Shown: positions 17,507 through 28,137, counted from the stretch's first letter. The stretch is DNA of 64,000 bases from Pseudomonadota bacterium (GCA_963205115.1 CAUJHV010000004.1:1-64000); one strand, 5' to 3'. Notes: generated from the sequence alone by a model not told the origin. A program made the numbers and translations.

Positions 17507-19225
17507 TCAGACCTGCGGCTCGCGCTCCTGCAGCCAGCGCCACATCACCTTGCCGCTGCCGCTCTTGGGCAGCGCATCGACAAACTGCACCACGCGCGGC
17601 ACCTTGTAGGCCGCCATGTGCTCGCGTGCCCAGGCGATGATGTCTTCCGGCGTCGTCTGGCCGCGGGCCTGCTCGCGCAGCACGACGACGGCCTTGACGG
17701 TCTCGCCACGGTAGGCGTCCTTCGCGGCGATCACGCAGGCTTCCTGCACCTGCGGACACCTGAACAGCAGCAGTTCGACCTCGCTGGGCCAGACCTTGAA
17801 GCCGCTGGCGTTGATCATGCGCTTCAAGCGATCGGTGATGAAGAAATAGCCTTCTTCGTCCATGCGCCCGAGGTCGCCGGTGCGGAAGAAGCGCTTGCCG
17901 TCGATCTCGATGAAGGCCGCGGCCGTGGCCTCGGCATGGCCCCAGTAGCCCTTGAAGACCATGGGGCCGTGCGTGACGATCTCGCCGGTTTCGCCGATGG
18001 GCACGGGCTTCAGCGTGTCCGGGTCGACGATGCGTGAATCGACGCCGAAGATCGGCATGCCCAGGCATTGCAGCTTGGCACGCTCGGGCGGGTTGGCGTG
18101 GCTGGGTGCGGCCGTTTCGGTCAGGCCGTAGCCTTCGGCGAAGGTGATGCCAAATTCCTTCTGCAGACGCTCGGCCACCGCGTGCGGCATCGCCGCGCCG
18201 CCGCCGGAAAGGTAGCGCAGGCTGCTGAGATCAAAGGTTTGATAGTTCGGGCTGCCGAAGAGATCGATGATCATCGTCGGGATGCAGGTCCAATGCGTGA
18301 CGCGGTGCCGCGAAATCAACCGGCCGGCCAGTTCACGGTCCCAGCGCGGCAGGATCACGGCTGTCGCGCCCGTGCAGACGGTCGACAGCACGCCGTACAT
18401 GAAGCCGGTGATGTGGAACATCGGCACGACCGACAGGCTGATCGATTCCGGCCCGGCAAAGCCCCACTGCCCGCCGCCGGCCACATTGGCCATCAGCGTG
18501 CGGTGCGTGTGCATGCAGCCCTTGGGCAGGCCGGTGGTGCCGCTGGTGTAGGGCAGCAGCGCCAGGTCGTCCGGGCCGGCGGTGGACGGCGTGGGCGGTG
18601 TGGTGCAGGCCAGGGCTTCGGGCCAGCGCGTGATGCGTGCGTCGGCCGGGCAGTCGTCGCTGCGCAGCCAGGCCATGATGGCTTCGCTCGGTGCTTCTTC
18701 GGGCGCCACCGCGCGGCCTTCACCTTCTGGGCCGGCTTCGCACATGCGCGTGACCAGCAACTGGCGCAGGCGGCGATCGGCCGGCAGCCGGCCGTCGGCC
18801 TCCAGCACGATGCCCGACAGGTCGGCACTGGTGATCGCCACGCGCGCTTGCGGGTCGGTGATGTAGTGGCCAAATTCGTCGGCCTTGTTCATCGGATTGA
18901 CCGGCACCACCACCGCATCGGCACGAAAGATGGCGTAGGCCGCCACCAGGTACTGCGGGCAGTTCTGCAGGAAGACCAGCACACGGTCGCCCTTGCGCAC
19001 GCCCTGCGCCTGCAGCCAGCCGGCCAGGGCCTCGGCCTGGCGGTGCAATTCGCCGAAGCTCATCGCGCGGCCCAGGAAGACACAGGCCGGCTTGTCGGGC
19101 CACCGACGTGCGCTGACCTCGAGGTTGTAGCCCAGCGTGGTCTGCGGGATGGCCAGTTCGCGCGGCAGCCGCGCGGGCCAGTGGGCGAGGTGGGGTGCGC
19201 GGTACGGTGTGGCCGTGTCCGTCAT
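17507..19225 (-). CDS. Acyl-CoA synthetase (AMP-forming, medium/long-chain type)
   Basis: A 572-residue adenylate-forming ligase that activates a carboxylic acid to its CoA thioester via an acyl-AMP. Visible motifs are the P-loop-like LPYTSGTTGLPKGCMHTH, GYGLTETAAPSH, the TGDLGRMDEEGYFFITDR region, and the C-terminal hinge and catalytic lysine segment RMINASGFKVWPSEVE with a distal SGSGKVMWR. ATG 19225 is chosen because AAGGAGA lies 7 nt upstream; the reading frame is open a further 48 codons without domain similarity. It lies 174 nt downstream of murB on the same strand. The substrate is not evident; the acyl-CoA dehydrogenases 3-6 kb away suggest fatty-acid use. Confidence 0.9.
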   Translation of the reverse strand: MTDTATPYRAPHLAHWPARLPRELAIPQTTLGYNLEVSARRWPDKPACVFLGRAMSFGELHRQAEALAGWLQAQGVRKGDRVLVFLQNCPQYLVAAYAIFRADAVVVPVNPMNKADEFGHYITDPQARVAITSADLSGIVLEADGRLPADRRLRQLLVTRMCEAGPEGEGRAVAPEEAPSEAIMAWLRSDDCPADARITRWPEALACTTPPTPSTAGPDDLALLPYTSGTTGLPKGCMHTHRTLMANVAGGGQWGFAGPESISLSVVPMFHITGFMYGVLSTVCTGATAVILPRWDRELAGRLISRHRVTHWTCIPTMIIDLFGSPNYQTFDLSSLRYLSGGGAAMPHAVAERLQKEFGITFAEGYGLTETAAPSHANPPERAKLQCLGMPIFGVDSRIVDPDTLKPVPIGETGEIVTHGPMVFKGYWGHAEATAAAFIEIDGKRFFRTGDLGRMDEEGYFFITDRLKRMINASGFKVWPSEVELLLFRCPQVQEACVIAAKDAYRGETVKAVVVLREQARGQTTPEDIIAWAREHMAAYKVPRVVQFVDALPKSGSGKVMWRWLQEREPQV

Positions 19226-19399
19226 GTGTGTCTCCTTGGGGCCCGGTCCGGCTCCATCGGGCGCGGTCAGGCATGGCCATCGGCGCGATCGCGGTGAATC
19301 GCCGCCGACCCACTCTACTGGAGCCACGGCCCGCGCGGCCACCGGCAAGACCCGGGTGGCGGCGGTCACCGCCGGGACAGGCCGCGCCCGGGACCGCGA

Positions 19400-20452
19400 T
19401 CAGACCACCACCGGCTCCGGCTCCAGCCGGATGCCAAAGCGCCCGTAGACACTCTCCTGGATGGCCTTGGCCAGCGTGACGACCTCGCCGCCCGTGGCGC
19501 TGCCGCGGTTGACCAGCACCAGCGCCTGCTTTTCGTAGACCCCGGCGCCGCCGATGGACTTGCCCTTCCAGCCGCAAGCGTCGATGAGCCAGCCCGCGGC
19601 CAGCTTCATGCTGCCGTCGGGCATCGGGTAGTGCACGACCTCGGGGTCGCGGCCGATGATGTCGCGGCACTGCTCGGGCGTGACCACCGGGTTCTTGAAG
19701 AAGCTGCCGGCATTGCCGATCACGGCCGGGTCCGGCAGCTTGGCGCGGCGGATGGCGCAGACCCAGTCGAAGACCGTGCGCGCATCGGGGTGGGCGATAC
19801 CGGTCTCGGTGCGCTTGCGTTCGAGATCCAGATAGCCCAGTTCCGGTCGCCAGGGCTTGGGGCAGCGCAGGCGCACGCGCACGATGACGGCTTTTCCCTG
19901 CAGATGCCGCTTGAAGACGCTGTCGCGGTAGCCGAAGGCGCAGGCCACGCCATCCAGCGTGACGGTGCGGCCGGTCACCAGGTCGACCACGTCCAGCGAT
20001 TCGAAACGGTCCTGCAGCTCCACGCCGTAGGCGCCGATGTTCTGCACCGGCGCCGCGCCCACCGTGCCAGGTATCAGGGCGAGGTTTTCCAGGCCCGGGA
20101 TGCCCTGCTCGATCGACCAGGCCACCAGCGTGTGCCAGGACTCGCCGGCGCCGGCCTCGAGGATCCAGGCGTCGGCGTCTTCGCGCAGCATGCGCAGGCC
20201 GGGCACCTCCACCTTGATCAGCAGGCCGGGCACATCGCGCGTGAAGACCACGTTGCTGCCGCCGCCCAGCACGAGCTTGGGTGCACGGCCCCATCGCGGG
20301 TGGTCGACGATGCGCCGCACGTCGGTCTCGTCGCGCACGCGCACCAGGTGTTCGGCCACGGCGGGCAGGCCGAAGCTGTTGAGGGCGCGCAAGCTCACGC
20401 GCGATTCCACGCGGGAATCGAAGGGCACAGCGGGATCCAAGGGGGTCGGCAT
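19400..20452 (-). CDS. murB: UDP-N-acetylenolpyruvoylglucosamine reductase
   Basis: A 350-residue FAD enzyme that reduces UDP-GlcNAc-enolpyruvate to UDP-MurNAc in peptidoglycan synthesis. The FAD-binding half includes [26 protein letters not shown] and [24 protein letters not shown] (family signatures), and the catalytic serine lies in [14 protein letters not shown]. The C-terminal [15 protein letters not shown] is typical of the E. coli-type (type I) enzyme. ATG 20452 gives the expected length; an in-frame ATG 11 codons earlier is less likely. The gene is divergent from yajQ across 55 nt. Confidence 0.96.
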   Translation of the reverse strand: MPTPLDPAVPFDSRVESRVSLRALNSFGLPAVAEHLVRVRDETDVRRIVDHPRWGRAPKLVLGGGSNVVFTRDVPGLLIKVEVPGLRMLREDADAWILEAGAGESWHTLVAWSIEQGIPGLENLALIPGTVGAAPVQNIGAYGVELQDRFESLDVVDLVTGRTVTLDGVACAFGYRDSVFKRHLQGKAVIVRVRLRCPKPWRPELGYLDLERKRTETGIAHPDARTVFDWVCAIRRAKLPDPAVIGNAGSFFKNPVVTPEQCRDIIGRDPEVVHYPMPDGSMKLAAGWLIDACGWKGKSIGGAGVYEKQALVLVNRGSATGGEVVTLAKAIQESVYGRFGIRLEPEPVVV

Positions 20453-20507
20453 GGCAGAATTTTCGCTGCTTTGTCCCTTGGCCATCCCAACGCAGGAGGC
20501 CCGCCCC

Positions 20508-21011
20508 ATGCCCAGCTTCGACACCGTCCTTGAACCCAACCTCGTTGAACTGAAAAACGCGGTCGACCAGACCACGAAGGAAATCGGCACGCGCTTCGAT
20601 TTCAAGGGCTCCGGCGCCCGCATCGAGCTGGCCGAGAAGAGCAGCAAGGACCGCGAACTCACGCTGCACGCGGACAGCGATTTCCAGATCGCGCAGGTCA
20701 CCGACATCCTCGTGGGCAAGCTCAGCAAACGCGGTGTGGACGTGCGTTTTCTCGACTTCAGCGCCAAGATCGAGAAGGCCGGCGGCGACAAGGTGCGCCA
20801 GCTCGTGAAGGTGAAGAACGGCATCGACAGCGAGACCGCCAAGAAGATCCAGACGACCATCAAGCAAAGCAAGCTGAAGGTCCAGGCGCAGATCCAGGGC
20901 GATGCCGTGCGTGTCACCGGCGGCAAGCGCGACGACCTGCAAGGGGCCATCCAGCTGCTCAAGCAGACGGTCAACGACCTGCCGCTGAGCTTCACCAACT
21001 TCCGCGACTAG
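20508..21011 (+). CDS. yajQ: YajQ-family nucleotide-binding protein
   Basis: A 167-residue cytoplasmic protein of the YajQ (DUF520) family, two RNP-like ferredoxin folds. The N-terminus [20 protein letters not shown] and the segment [15 protein letters not shown] are family hallmarks, and the C-terminus is [10 protein letters not shown]. Family members bind nucleotides or tRNA, and the Xanthomonas relative binds cyclic di-GMP. RBS AGGAGG at 20494-20499 sits 8 nt before ATG 20508, which decides the start over the longer open frame. Confidence 0.95.
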   Translation: MPSFDTVLEPNLVELKNAVDQTTKEIGTRFDFKGSGARIELAEKSSKDRELTLHADSDFQIAQVTDILVGKLSKRGVDVRFLDFSAKIEKAGGDKVRQLVKVKNGIDSETAKKIQTTIKQSKLKVQAQIQGDAVRVTGGKRDDLQGAIQLLKQTVNDLPLSFTNFRD

Positions 21012-21174
21012 CCCCACGCGCGTCGGCACGGCGCGCCGTCACCCTGCGGCAAAAGTGGGCTCCAAAGGCCCTGCCTTTCGTCCTACCGGCAAAGGGTCTG
21101 TACTTCCATACTGGCTTCTCCATGCCCGACCGGCTGCCCCGGTTGGCGCGAAGAAGCCACAGGAAGCACGGCCC

Positions 21175-21495
21175 ATGGGCGTACTCGGGAACCCCCCCAT
21201 CATTGCCGACCGGGTCGAATTTGCCGACGCGCTGGATCGGCTGCGCCGCGGCTACTACCTGGTGCGCACCGGCCAGGGTTCCTGCAACTGCACCATCGAC
21301 GGCGGCTTCGTCCACCATTCCTTCGACGTGCTGCTGCACTACGGCCTGATCGCCAAGTTCGACAACCTGCACGGCTTCCCGGGTATCCAGTACTACCGGA
21401 TCACGCCCGAGGGCCGCTCGTTTGCCGAACGGGTGTGCGCCGATTTGCAATCGCGCCGGCCGCTCGAACGGCTGTTGATGCGATTGACCGGCTGA
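21175..21495 (+). CDS. Hypothetical protein, winged-helix-like
   Basis: A 106-residue protein of unrecognised family. Started at ATG 21175 it reads MGVLGNPPIIADRVEFADAL and has one cluster of Cys (GSCNCTI). The C-terminal half, HHSFDVLLHYGLIAKFDN followed by YYRITPEGRSFAERV, resembles the recognition helix and wing of small winged-helix proteins, but no function follows from this. An upstream in-frame ATG at 21055 would add 40 residues without similarity; AGGAAG at 21161 favours the shorter form. It is convergent with, and 8 nt from, the MFS gene. Confidence 0.65.
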   Translation: MGVLGNPPIIADRVEFADALDRLRRGYYLVRTGQGSCNCTIDGGFVHHSFDVLLHYGLIAKFDNLHGFPGIQYYRITPEGRSFAERVCADLQSRRPLERLLMRLTG

Positions 21496-21503
21496 ACCAG
21501 CCG

Positions 21504-22715
21504 CTACCGACCCAGCGACAGATCGGGCTTGCGCGCGGCGACGAAGGCCACCACGGCCAGCACGCCGGCGGCCGACATCGCCAACAGCGCGCCGTCGTAA
21601 CCCGGCACCCACAACAGCCACCAGGCCACAGCCAGCGGGCCAATCGCACGCGCCACCAGTCCGATGCCGGACATCGCCCCGCCGATGCGGCCGATGTGCG
21701 CGCGGCCGAAGTAGGCCGGCACAAGCCCGCCGCGCACGATCGTCACCAGCCCGTTGGCCACGCCGTACAGGCACACCCAGGCCGTCAGGGCCACTGGATC
21801 GCTCGAATAGGCCATCAGCGTCATCGACACCGGAATCGCGGCCATCACCACGATGCCCAGCCGCCGCAGCGACACGCCCAGGCCGCGCACGGCAAAGACA
21901 AAGCGGCCCAGCACCTGGGCCGGCCCTACCCACACGACGATGGCCAGCGTCTGCGCCGCCGACAGCCCCTTGCCGGCGAACAAGGGCATCACGTGCGCCC
22001 AGAACGCCGACATGACGATGGAATACAGCGTGAAGGCCAGCGTCAGCAGCCAGAACACCGGCAGGCGAAAGGCCTGCTTCAGCGTTGCGGCGTCCTCGGG
22101 GTCGGACGGGTGCGTGACGACCGCGTGCGAGATGCCGCGCAAGGCCCACAGGTGCAGCGGCACCAGCAGGCCCGCCAGCAGCGCGGCCAGGCACCACAGC
22201 GCGTTGCGCCAGCCCAGGCCCTCAATGAAGCCGGCGACGGCCGGAAACGACAAGGTGCTGGCCAGGCCACCCACCAGTGTGACGGCCGTGATGCCCTCGC
22301 GGTAGCGCGTGGGGTACTGCCGCGTCAGCACGTTGAAGGCCGGTTCGTAGAGGGTCGCCGCGCAGGCTGCGCCCAGCAGCACCCAGGCGGCATACAGCAT
22401 CCAGGGCGTCGTTGCCACGGCCCACAGCGCAAAACCCGCCGCGCCCAGTGCAAAGCCGCTGCTCATCAGCAGCCGGGCGTGGCCGCGGTCCACTGCGGCG
22501 CCGGCCGCATAGGTGGCCAGCCCCCAGACCGCCAGGCCCACGGTATTGGCGCCCATCACCAGGGCCTTGCTCCAGCCCGTCTCGGCCATCATAGGTAGCA
22601 CGAAGGACGAGAAGCCGTAGTACAGCGCCGCCCACGCGAAGATCTGCCCCACGGACAGCGAAGTCACCAGGCTGCGGAAGCCCTCGGGCCAATCGTCACG
22701 ACTCACCCGCCACAT
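21504..22715 (-). CDS. MFS transporter
   Basis: A 403-residue major facilitator protein with about 12 predicted membrane helices, in two halves separated by a cytoplasmic loop (about 190-210, THPSDPEDAATLKQAFRL). The first half has GLATYAAGAAVDRGHARLLM, the loop 2-3 signature in degenerate form. It resembles the monocarboxylate/oxalate-type MFS proteins (MCT-like, 12 helices) that often lie next to organic-acid genes in Burkholderiales. The substrate is unknown. It is divergent from the acyl-CoA dehydrogenase gene with a 141-nt gap, so a carboxylate-related role is possible. Confidence 0.88.
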   Translation of the reverse strand: MWRVSRDDWPEGFRSLVTSLSVGQIFAWAALYYGFSSFVLPMMAETGWSKALVMGANTVGLAVWGLATYAAGAAVDRGHARLLMSSGFALGAAGFALWAVATTPWMLYAAWVLLGAACAATLYEPAFNVLTRQYPTRYREGITAVTLVGGLASTLSFPAVAGFIEGLGWRNALWCLAALLAGLLVPLHLWALRGISHAVVTHPSDPEDAATLKQAFRLPVFWLLTLAFTLYSIVMSAFWAHVMPLFAGKGLSAAQTLAIVVWVGPAQVLGRFVFAVRGLGVSLRRLGIVVMAAIPVSMTLMAYSSDPVALTAWVCLYGVANGLVTIVRGGLVPAYFGRAHIGRIGGAMSGIGLVARAIGPLAVAWWLLWVPGYDGALLAMSAAGVLAVVAFVAARKPDLSLGR

Positions 22716-22856
22716 TATTGGCGTGCGACCGCGCGGCCCGTCCAGGGGTCTTCACGGCGCGCGGCTGTCGCCCCATCGACAGGCAAGGCCTGCGCTTCGT
22801 GCTAGAACCCGATCTGCGCCGGCTCTCGTGTCGGCGAAGCCGTCTGGAGACAAGCG

Positions 22857-24035
<1,179 letters not shown>

Positions 24036-24044
24036 GCCCGGACA

Positions 24045-24106
24045 GGAGACCGTCCCTGCGGACGGTCTCCGGCCTGGCGAAGCGGCCGCGCCTGCATGCG
24101 CGGCCG
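24045..24106 (+). promoter_or_regulatory. Twin hairpins between paired acyl-CoA dehydrogenase genes
   Basis: GGAGACCGTCC (24045-24055) pairs perfectly with GGACGGTCTCC (24060-24070) around loop CTGC. CGGCCGCGC (24083-24091) pairs perfectly with GCGCGGCCG (24098-24106) around a 6-nt loop. They lie in the 99-nt gap of a presumed operon. There is no T-tract, so they may tune downstream expression or protect the upstream message. Confidence 0.5.
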
Positions 24107-24134
24107 TGGGGCAACAACGAAGAAGGATTCCCCA

Positions 24135-25247
24135 ATGGACTTCGATTTCACGGACGACCAGATCTCCCTGCGCGATGCGGTGGCCCGCTGGGTGGAAAAG
24201 GGTTTTGGCTTCGAGCGCCGGCACGCACTGGCCAAGGCCGGTGGCCACACACGCGCGGTCTACGGCGAACTCGCCGACCTGGGCCTGGCCGGCCTGGTCA
24301 TCGCACCCGATCGCGGCGGGCTGGGCTTCGGCGCCATCGAGGCGATGGTGGTGATGGAAGAACTGGGCCGCGGGCTGGTGAATGCGCCCTACGCGGCAGG
24401 CGCGCTGGTGGCGCCGGCCATCATGGCCACGGCACCCGAGGCGCTGCAGACCGCCTGGCTGCCGCGCATGGCCTCGGGCGAGGCGCTGGTGGTGCTGGCG
24501 CACCAGGAGCGCGCCGCGCGCTACCGGCTGGACCAGGTCACCACACGCGCCACGGAAGCGGCGGACGGCAGCTGGTCGATCGACGGCGCCAAGAGCCTGG
24601 TGCCGGCCGGTGACGAAGCCGACGCCTTCATCGTGCCGGCACACAGCGCCCACGGCATCCGCCTGTTCCTGGTGGAGCGCGCAGCCGCCCAGGTGCGTGG
24701 CTACCCCACGCAGGACGGCGGCCGCGCGGCCGAGCTGACGCTCAAGGACGCGCCGGCGCAGCTGATCAACGCCGAGGGCCAGCTGGTGCTGGAGCGGGCC
24801 GTCGACGTGGGTATTGCCGCGGTCTGCGCCGAGGGCGTGGGCCTGATGGAGCGCCTGACGGCCATGACCGCCGAATACCTCAACACGCGCAAACAGTTCG
24901 GCGTGGCCATCGGCAGCTTCCAGGCGCTGCGCCACCGCATCGCCGACGTGAAGATGCAGCTGGAACTCGGCCGCTCGATGAGCTATTTCGCCAGCATGAA
25001 GCTGGGCGAGCCGGTGGCGCAGCGCCGCCGTGCGCTCTCGCAGGCCAAGCTGCAGCTGGGCAACAGCATGCGATACGTCGGGCAGCAGTGCGTGCAGATG
25101 CACGGCGGCATCGGCGTGACCGACGAATACGCCGGCAGCCACTACTTCAAGCGCCTGACCATGCTGGAGATGGCCTACGGCGACACGCTGCACCATCTGG
25201 GCGAGGTCAGCACGCGCATGCAGGACACGGCGGGTGTCTTTGCCTGA
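24135..25247 (+). CDS. Acyl-CoA dehydrogenase (second of a pair)
   Basis: A 370-residue acyl-CoA dehydrogenase-family protein starting MDFDFTDDQISLRDAVARWV at ATG 24135, with GAAGGA just upstream. The middle domain is shorter and more divergent than in its partner (the usual SEPxAGSD loop reads AHQERAARYRLDQVTT). The C-terminal helix bundle contains RKQFGVAIGSFQALRHRIAD and MRYVGQQCVQMHGGIGVTDEY, typical of the family. The degenerate middle loop suggests the partner supplies part of the active site, as in heteromeric (alpha2beta2) dehydrogenases; this is inference. Confidence 0.9.
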   Translation: MDFDFTDDQISLRDAVARWVEKGFGFERRHALAKAGGHTRAVYGELADLGLAGLVIAPDRGGLGFGAIEAMVVMEELGRGLVNAPYAAGALVAPAIMATAPEALQTAWLPRMASGEALVVLAHQERAARYRLDQVTTRATEAADGSWSIDGAKSLVPAGDEADAFIVPAHSAHGIRLFLVERAAAQVRGYPTQDGGRAAELTLKDAPAQLINAEGQLVLERAVDVGIAAVCAEGVGLMERLTAMTAEYLNTRKQFGVAIGSFQALRHRIADVKMQLELGRSMSYFASMKLGEPVAQRRRALSQAKLQLGNSMRYVGQQCVQMHGGIGVTDEYAGSHYFKRLTMLEMAYGDTLHHLGEVSTRMQDTAGVFA

Positions 25248-25280
25248 TCGCGGCCATCGACACCTGAACCTGGGCGGCGG

Positions 25281-26273
25281 ATGCACGACGATCTGACCGA
25301 CATCGCCGGCCTGGCGGTCGGCCATCACACGGATACGCGGCGGCCCACGGGCTGCAGCGTCGTGTTGTGCCCCCCGGACGGCGCTGTGTGCGGCGTCGCG
25401 CAGCGCGGCGGCTCGCCCGGCACGCGCGAAACCGATCTGCTGCGCCCGGAAAACTGGGTCGACCGCGTGCACGCCGTGCTGCTGACCGGCGGCAGCGCCT
25501 ACGGCCTGGACGCCGCGGGCGGCGTGATGCGCTGGCTGGAAGAACAAGGCCGCGGCCTGAGCGTCGGGCCGGCCGACCGACCGTTTCCCGTGCGCGTGCC
25601 CATCGTGCCGGCGGCCGTTCTGTTCGATCTGTGGGTCGGCGATGCGCGCATCCGCCCGGACGCCGCGGCCGGCCATGCGGCCTGCGCCGCGGCCTCGAGT
25701 GGCCCCGTGCCCCTGGGCAGCGTCGGCGCAGGCACCGGCGCCAGCGTGGGCAAACTTTTCGGCCTGCCGCGCGCGATGCGCGGCGGCATCGGTTCGGCCT
25801 CGGTGCGCGTGGGCGGCATCACGGTGGCCGCGCTGGTGGCTGCCAACCCGATCGGCGACGTGCTGGACGAAAACGCCCGCCCGCTGGCCGGCGCACGCCG
25901 CGACCCCGGCAGCCGCGAACTGGTCGACACCACCCACGCCGTACTCGAGGGCCAGGGCCCGCCGGCGCTGATGGCGGCCATGGCCGGCACAGCCACGACG
26001 ATTGGCGTGGTCGCCACGGATGCCAAGCTCAGCAAGGCCGAGGCCGCACAGCTGGCCTCACTGGCGCATGCCGGCCTGGCGCGCAGCGTCAGCCCGCTGA
26101 CCGTGCACGACGGCGACACCTTCTTCGCGTTGGCCACGGGCACGGCGGCAACGGCGGGCAACCTCAGCGTGCTGGGGGTGATGGCGGCCGATTGCGTGGC
26201 CCGCGCCATCCGCCGTGCGGTGCGTCTGGCCCGTCCGCTGGACGAGCCCTTCCTGCCGGCGGTGGGCTCTTGA
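25281..26273 (+). CDS. P1-family (DmpA/NylC-like) N-terminal-nucleophile peptidase
   Basis: A 330-residue member of the P1 (S58) family, which mature by self-cleavage to expose an N-terminal Ser or Thr nucleophile and act as aminopeptidases or amide hydrolases. Visible are GLAVGHHTDTRRPTGCSVVL near the N-terminus, LTGGSAYGLDAAGGVMRWLEE, GSVGAGTGASVGKLFG and GTATTIGVVATDAKLSKAEA. The TTIGVVATDA segment is the usual nucleophile region. The residue before the Thr pair is Ala where I recall Asn in NylC-type enzymes, so processing deserves a test. It lies 33 nt after the acyl-CoA dehydrogenase gene, possibly co-transcribed. Confidence 0.88.
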   Translation: MHDDLTDIAGLAVGHHTDTRRPTGCSVVLCPPDGAVCGVAQRGGSPGTRETDLLRPENWVDRVHAVLLTGGSAYGLDAAGGVMRWLEEQGRGLSVGPADRPFPVRVPIVPAAVLFDLWVGDARIRPDAAAGHAACAAASSGPVPLGSVGAGTGASVGKLFGLPRAMRGGIGSASVRVGGITVAALVAANPIGDVLDENARPLAGARRDPGSRELVDTTHAVLEGQGPPALMAAMAGTATTIGVVATDAKLSKAEAAQLASLAHAGLARSVSPLTVHDGDTFFALATGTAATAGNLSVLGVMAADCVARAIRRAVRLARPLDEPFLPAVGS

Positions 26274-26358
26274 GCCCGACCGGCGGCCACCGGTCGCCGG
26301 CGGACAATCGGGGCGATCCGAACGACATCACCGCCGTTCGCCGCACGAAGGGACCCCA

Positions 26359-27093
26359 TTGAGCGCCAACCGATCCGCCCGCAGCCAGGCCAGCCTCGCG
26401 CAGATCCTCTACAGCCAGGGCTTCGGCTCGCGGCGCGAGTGCATGGGCCGCATCCTGGACGAGCAGGTCAGCATCGGCGGCCAGGTGATCGACGACCCGG
26501 ACGCGGTCTTCGACACCGAAGGCCTGGTCTTCGAGGTGCAGGGCCGCGCCTGGCCCTTCCACGCCAAGGCGCTGATCGTGCTGAACAAGCCGCCGAATAC
26601 CGAGTGCTCGACCAAGCCCAAGCACCACCCGGGCGTGCTGAGCCTGCTGCCGCTGCCGCTGCGTGTGCGCGGCCTGCAGCCCGTGGGCCGGCTGGATGCC
26701 GACACCACCGGCTTGCTGCTGCTGACCGACGACGGCACGCTGATTCACCGCCTGACCTCGCCCAAGCACCACGTGCCCAAGGTCTACGAGGCGATCCTCA
26801 AGCACCCGCTGGACGAGCGCCAGCTGCAGGCCCTGCGAGAAGGCGTGGTGCTGGACGACGACCCCGCGCCGGTGCGCGCCACCGCCGCCGAAGCCGCCGG
26901 CGAACACCACCTGCGCCTGACCCTGACCGAAGGCAAGTACCACCAGGTCAAGCGCATGGTGGCCGCCGCCGGCAATCGCGTCGAGGCCCTGCACCGCAGC
27001 AGCTTCGGCAACCTGTCGCTGCCGCCCGATCTGCCGCCCGGCGGCTGGGCCTGGCTGGACCCCGGCCGGTCGTTCACGGACCCCCCGCGATAA
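26359..27093 (+). CDS. rsuA: RsuA-type 16S rRNA pseudouridine synthase
   Basis: A 244-residue pseudouridine synthase of the RsuA/RluE/RluF group. An N-terminal S4-type RNA-binding segment (LAQILYSQGFGSRRECMGRI, about 13-32) precedes the catalytic domain. The catalytic Asp lies in GRLDADTTGLLLLTDDG. Later motifs LTEGKYHQVKRMVAAAGN and ALHRSSFG are diagnostic. By family it modifies U516 of 16S rRNA. The start chosen is TTG 26359, with AAGGGA about 6 nt upstream; the next in-frame ATG would remove the S4 region. It lies 7 nt before ribF. Confidence 0.88.
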   Translation: MSANRSARSQASLAQILYSQGFGSRRECMGRILDEQVSIGGQVIDDPDAVFDTEGLVFEVQGRAWPFHAKALIVLNKPPNTECSTKPKHHPGVLSLLPLPLRVRGLQPVGRLDADTTGLLLLTDDGTLIHRLTSPKHHVPKVYEAILKHPLDERQLQALREGVVLDDDPAPVRATAAEAAGEHHLRLTLTEGKYHQVKRMVAAAGNRVEALHRSSFGNLSLPPDLPPGGWAWLDPGRSFTDPPR

Positions 27094-27100
27094 TCGCGGC

Positions 27101-28081
27101 ATGCAGGTCTTTCGCGGGTTGCCGCGCGCGTCGGTATGGGAGAACGGGTTGGCGGCCCGGGGCTGCGCGCTGACCATCGGCAATTTCGACGGCGTGCACC
27201 GCGGCCACCAGGCCATGCTGGCGCTGCTGACCAGCGAAGCCCGCCACCGCGGCCTGCCGGCCTGCGTGATGACTTTCGAGCCGCATCCGCGCGACTTCTT
27301 CTCGCGCAAGCTGGGCAAGCCCGAGCTGGCGCCCACGCGAATCTCCACCTTGCGCGACTCCTTGATGGAGCTGCGCAGCTGCGGCGTGGACGCCGTCGTG
27401 GTGCTGCGTTTCGACGACGCACTGGCCAGCCTGTCGCCGCAGGACTTCGTCGACCGCATCCTGTGCCGTGGCCTGGGCGCGCGCTACGTGCTGGTCGGCG
27501 ACGACTTCCGCTTCGGCGCCAAACGGGCCGGTGACTACGCGATGCTGGACGCCGCCGGCGGTGCGGGCGGCTTCGCGGTGGCACGCATGCTCAGCTACGA
27601 GGTGCACGGCCAGCGCGTCTCGAGCTCCGCCGTGCGCGACGCGCTGGCGGCCGGGGACATGCGCCGCGCCGCCGACCTGCTGGGCCGGCCCTACGCCATC
27701 AGCGGGCACGTGCTGCATGGGCGCAAGCTCGGTCGCGAGCTGGGCTTTCGCACGCTGAACCAGCGCTTCGGGCACGCGCGTCCCGCCGCCATGGGCATCT
27801 TCGTCTCGCGCGTGCACGGGCTGGGCGACAAGCCGCTGCCTGCCGTGTCCAGCCTGGGCGTGCGCCCGACGGTGGAAGACGCTGGCCGCGTGCTGCTGGA
27901 AACGCATGCGCTGGAATGGCCCGCGGCGCTAGGCACCGACGCCGCCTATGGCCGCTGCGTGCGCGTGGAGCTGCTGCACAAGCTGCACGACGAGCGCCGC
28001 TACGAATCGCTGGAGGCGCTGCGCGCCGGTATCGACCAGGATGTGGTCGATGCGCGGGCCTGGTTCACCGCTGCGGGCTGA
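27101..28081 (+). CDS. ribF: Bifunctional riboflavin kinase/FAD synthetase
   Basis: A 326-residue enzyme converting riboflavin to FMN and FAD. The N-terminal nucleotidyltransferase domain shows TIGNFDGVHRGHQAML (nucleotide-binding HxGH-type), FEPHPRDFF and the RYVLVGDDFRFGAKRAGDY segment. The C-terminal flavokinase domain contains ISGHVLHGRKLGRELGFRT and FVSRVHGLGDKPLPAVSSLGVRPTV. In many betaproteobacteria ribF precedes ileS-lspA; here it is separated from ileS by a leftward receptor and MipA-like pair, which look inserted. It follows the pseudouridine synthase by 7 nt. Confidence 0.97.
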   Translation: MQVFRGLPRASVWENGLAARGCALTIGNFDGVHRGHQAMLALLTSEARHRGLPACVMTFEPHPRDFFSRKLGKPELAPTRISTLRDSLMELRSCGVDAVVVLRFDDALASLSPQDFVDRILCRGLGARYVLVGDDFRFGAKRAGDYAMLDAAGGAGGFAVARMLSYEVHGQRVSSSAVRDALAAGDMRRAADLLGRPYAISGHVLHGRKLGRELGFRTLNQRFGHARPAAMGIFVSRVHGLGDKPLPAVSSLGVRPTVEDAGRVLLETHALEWPAALGTDAAYGRCVRVELLHKLHDERRYESLEALRAGIDQDVVDARAWFTAAG

Positions 28082-28137
28082 ACATCGGGCGCATCGACTG
28101 CGCCGCGCCGCTGAGCGCGACGCGCGCCATCAGTCCA

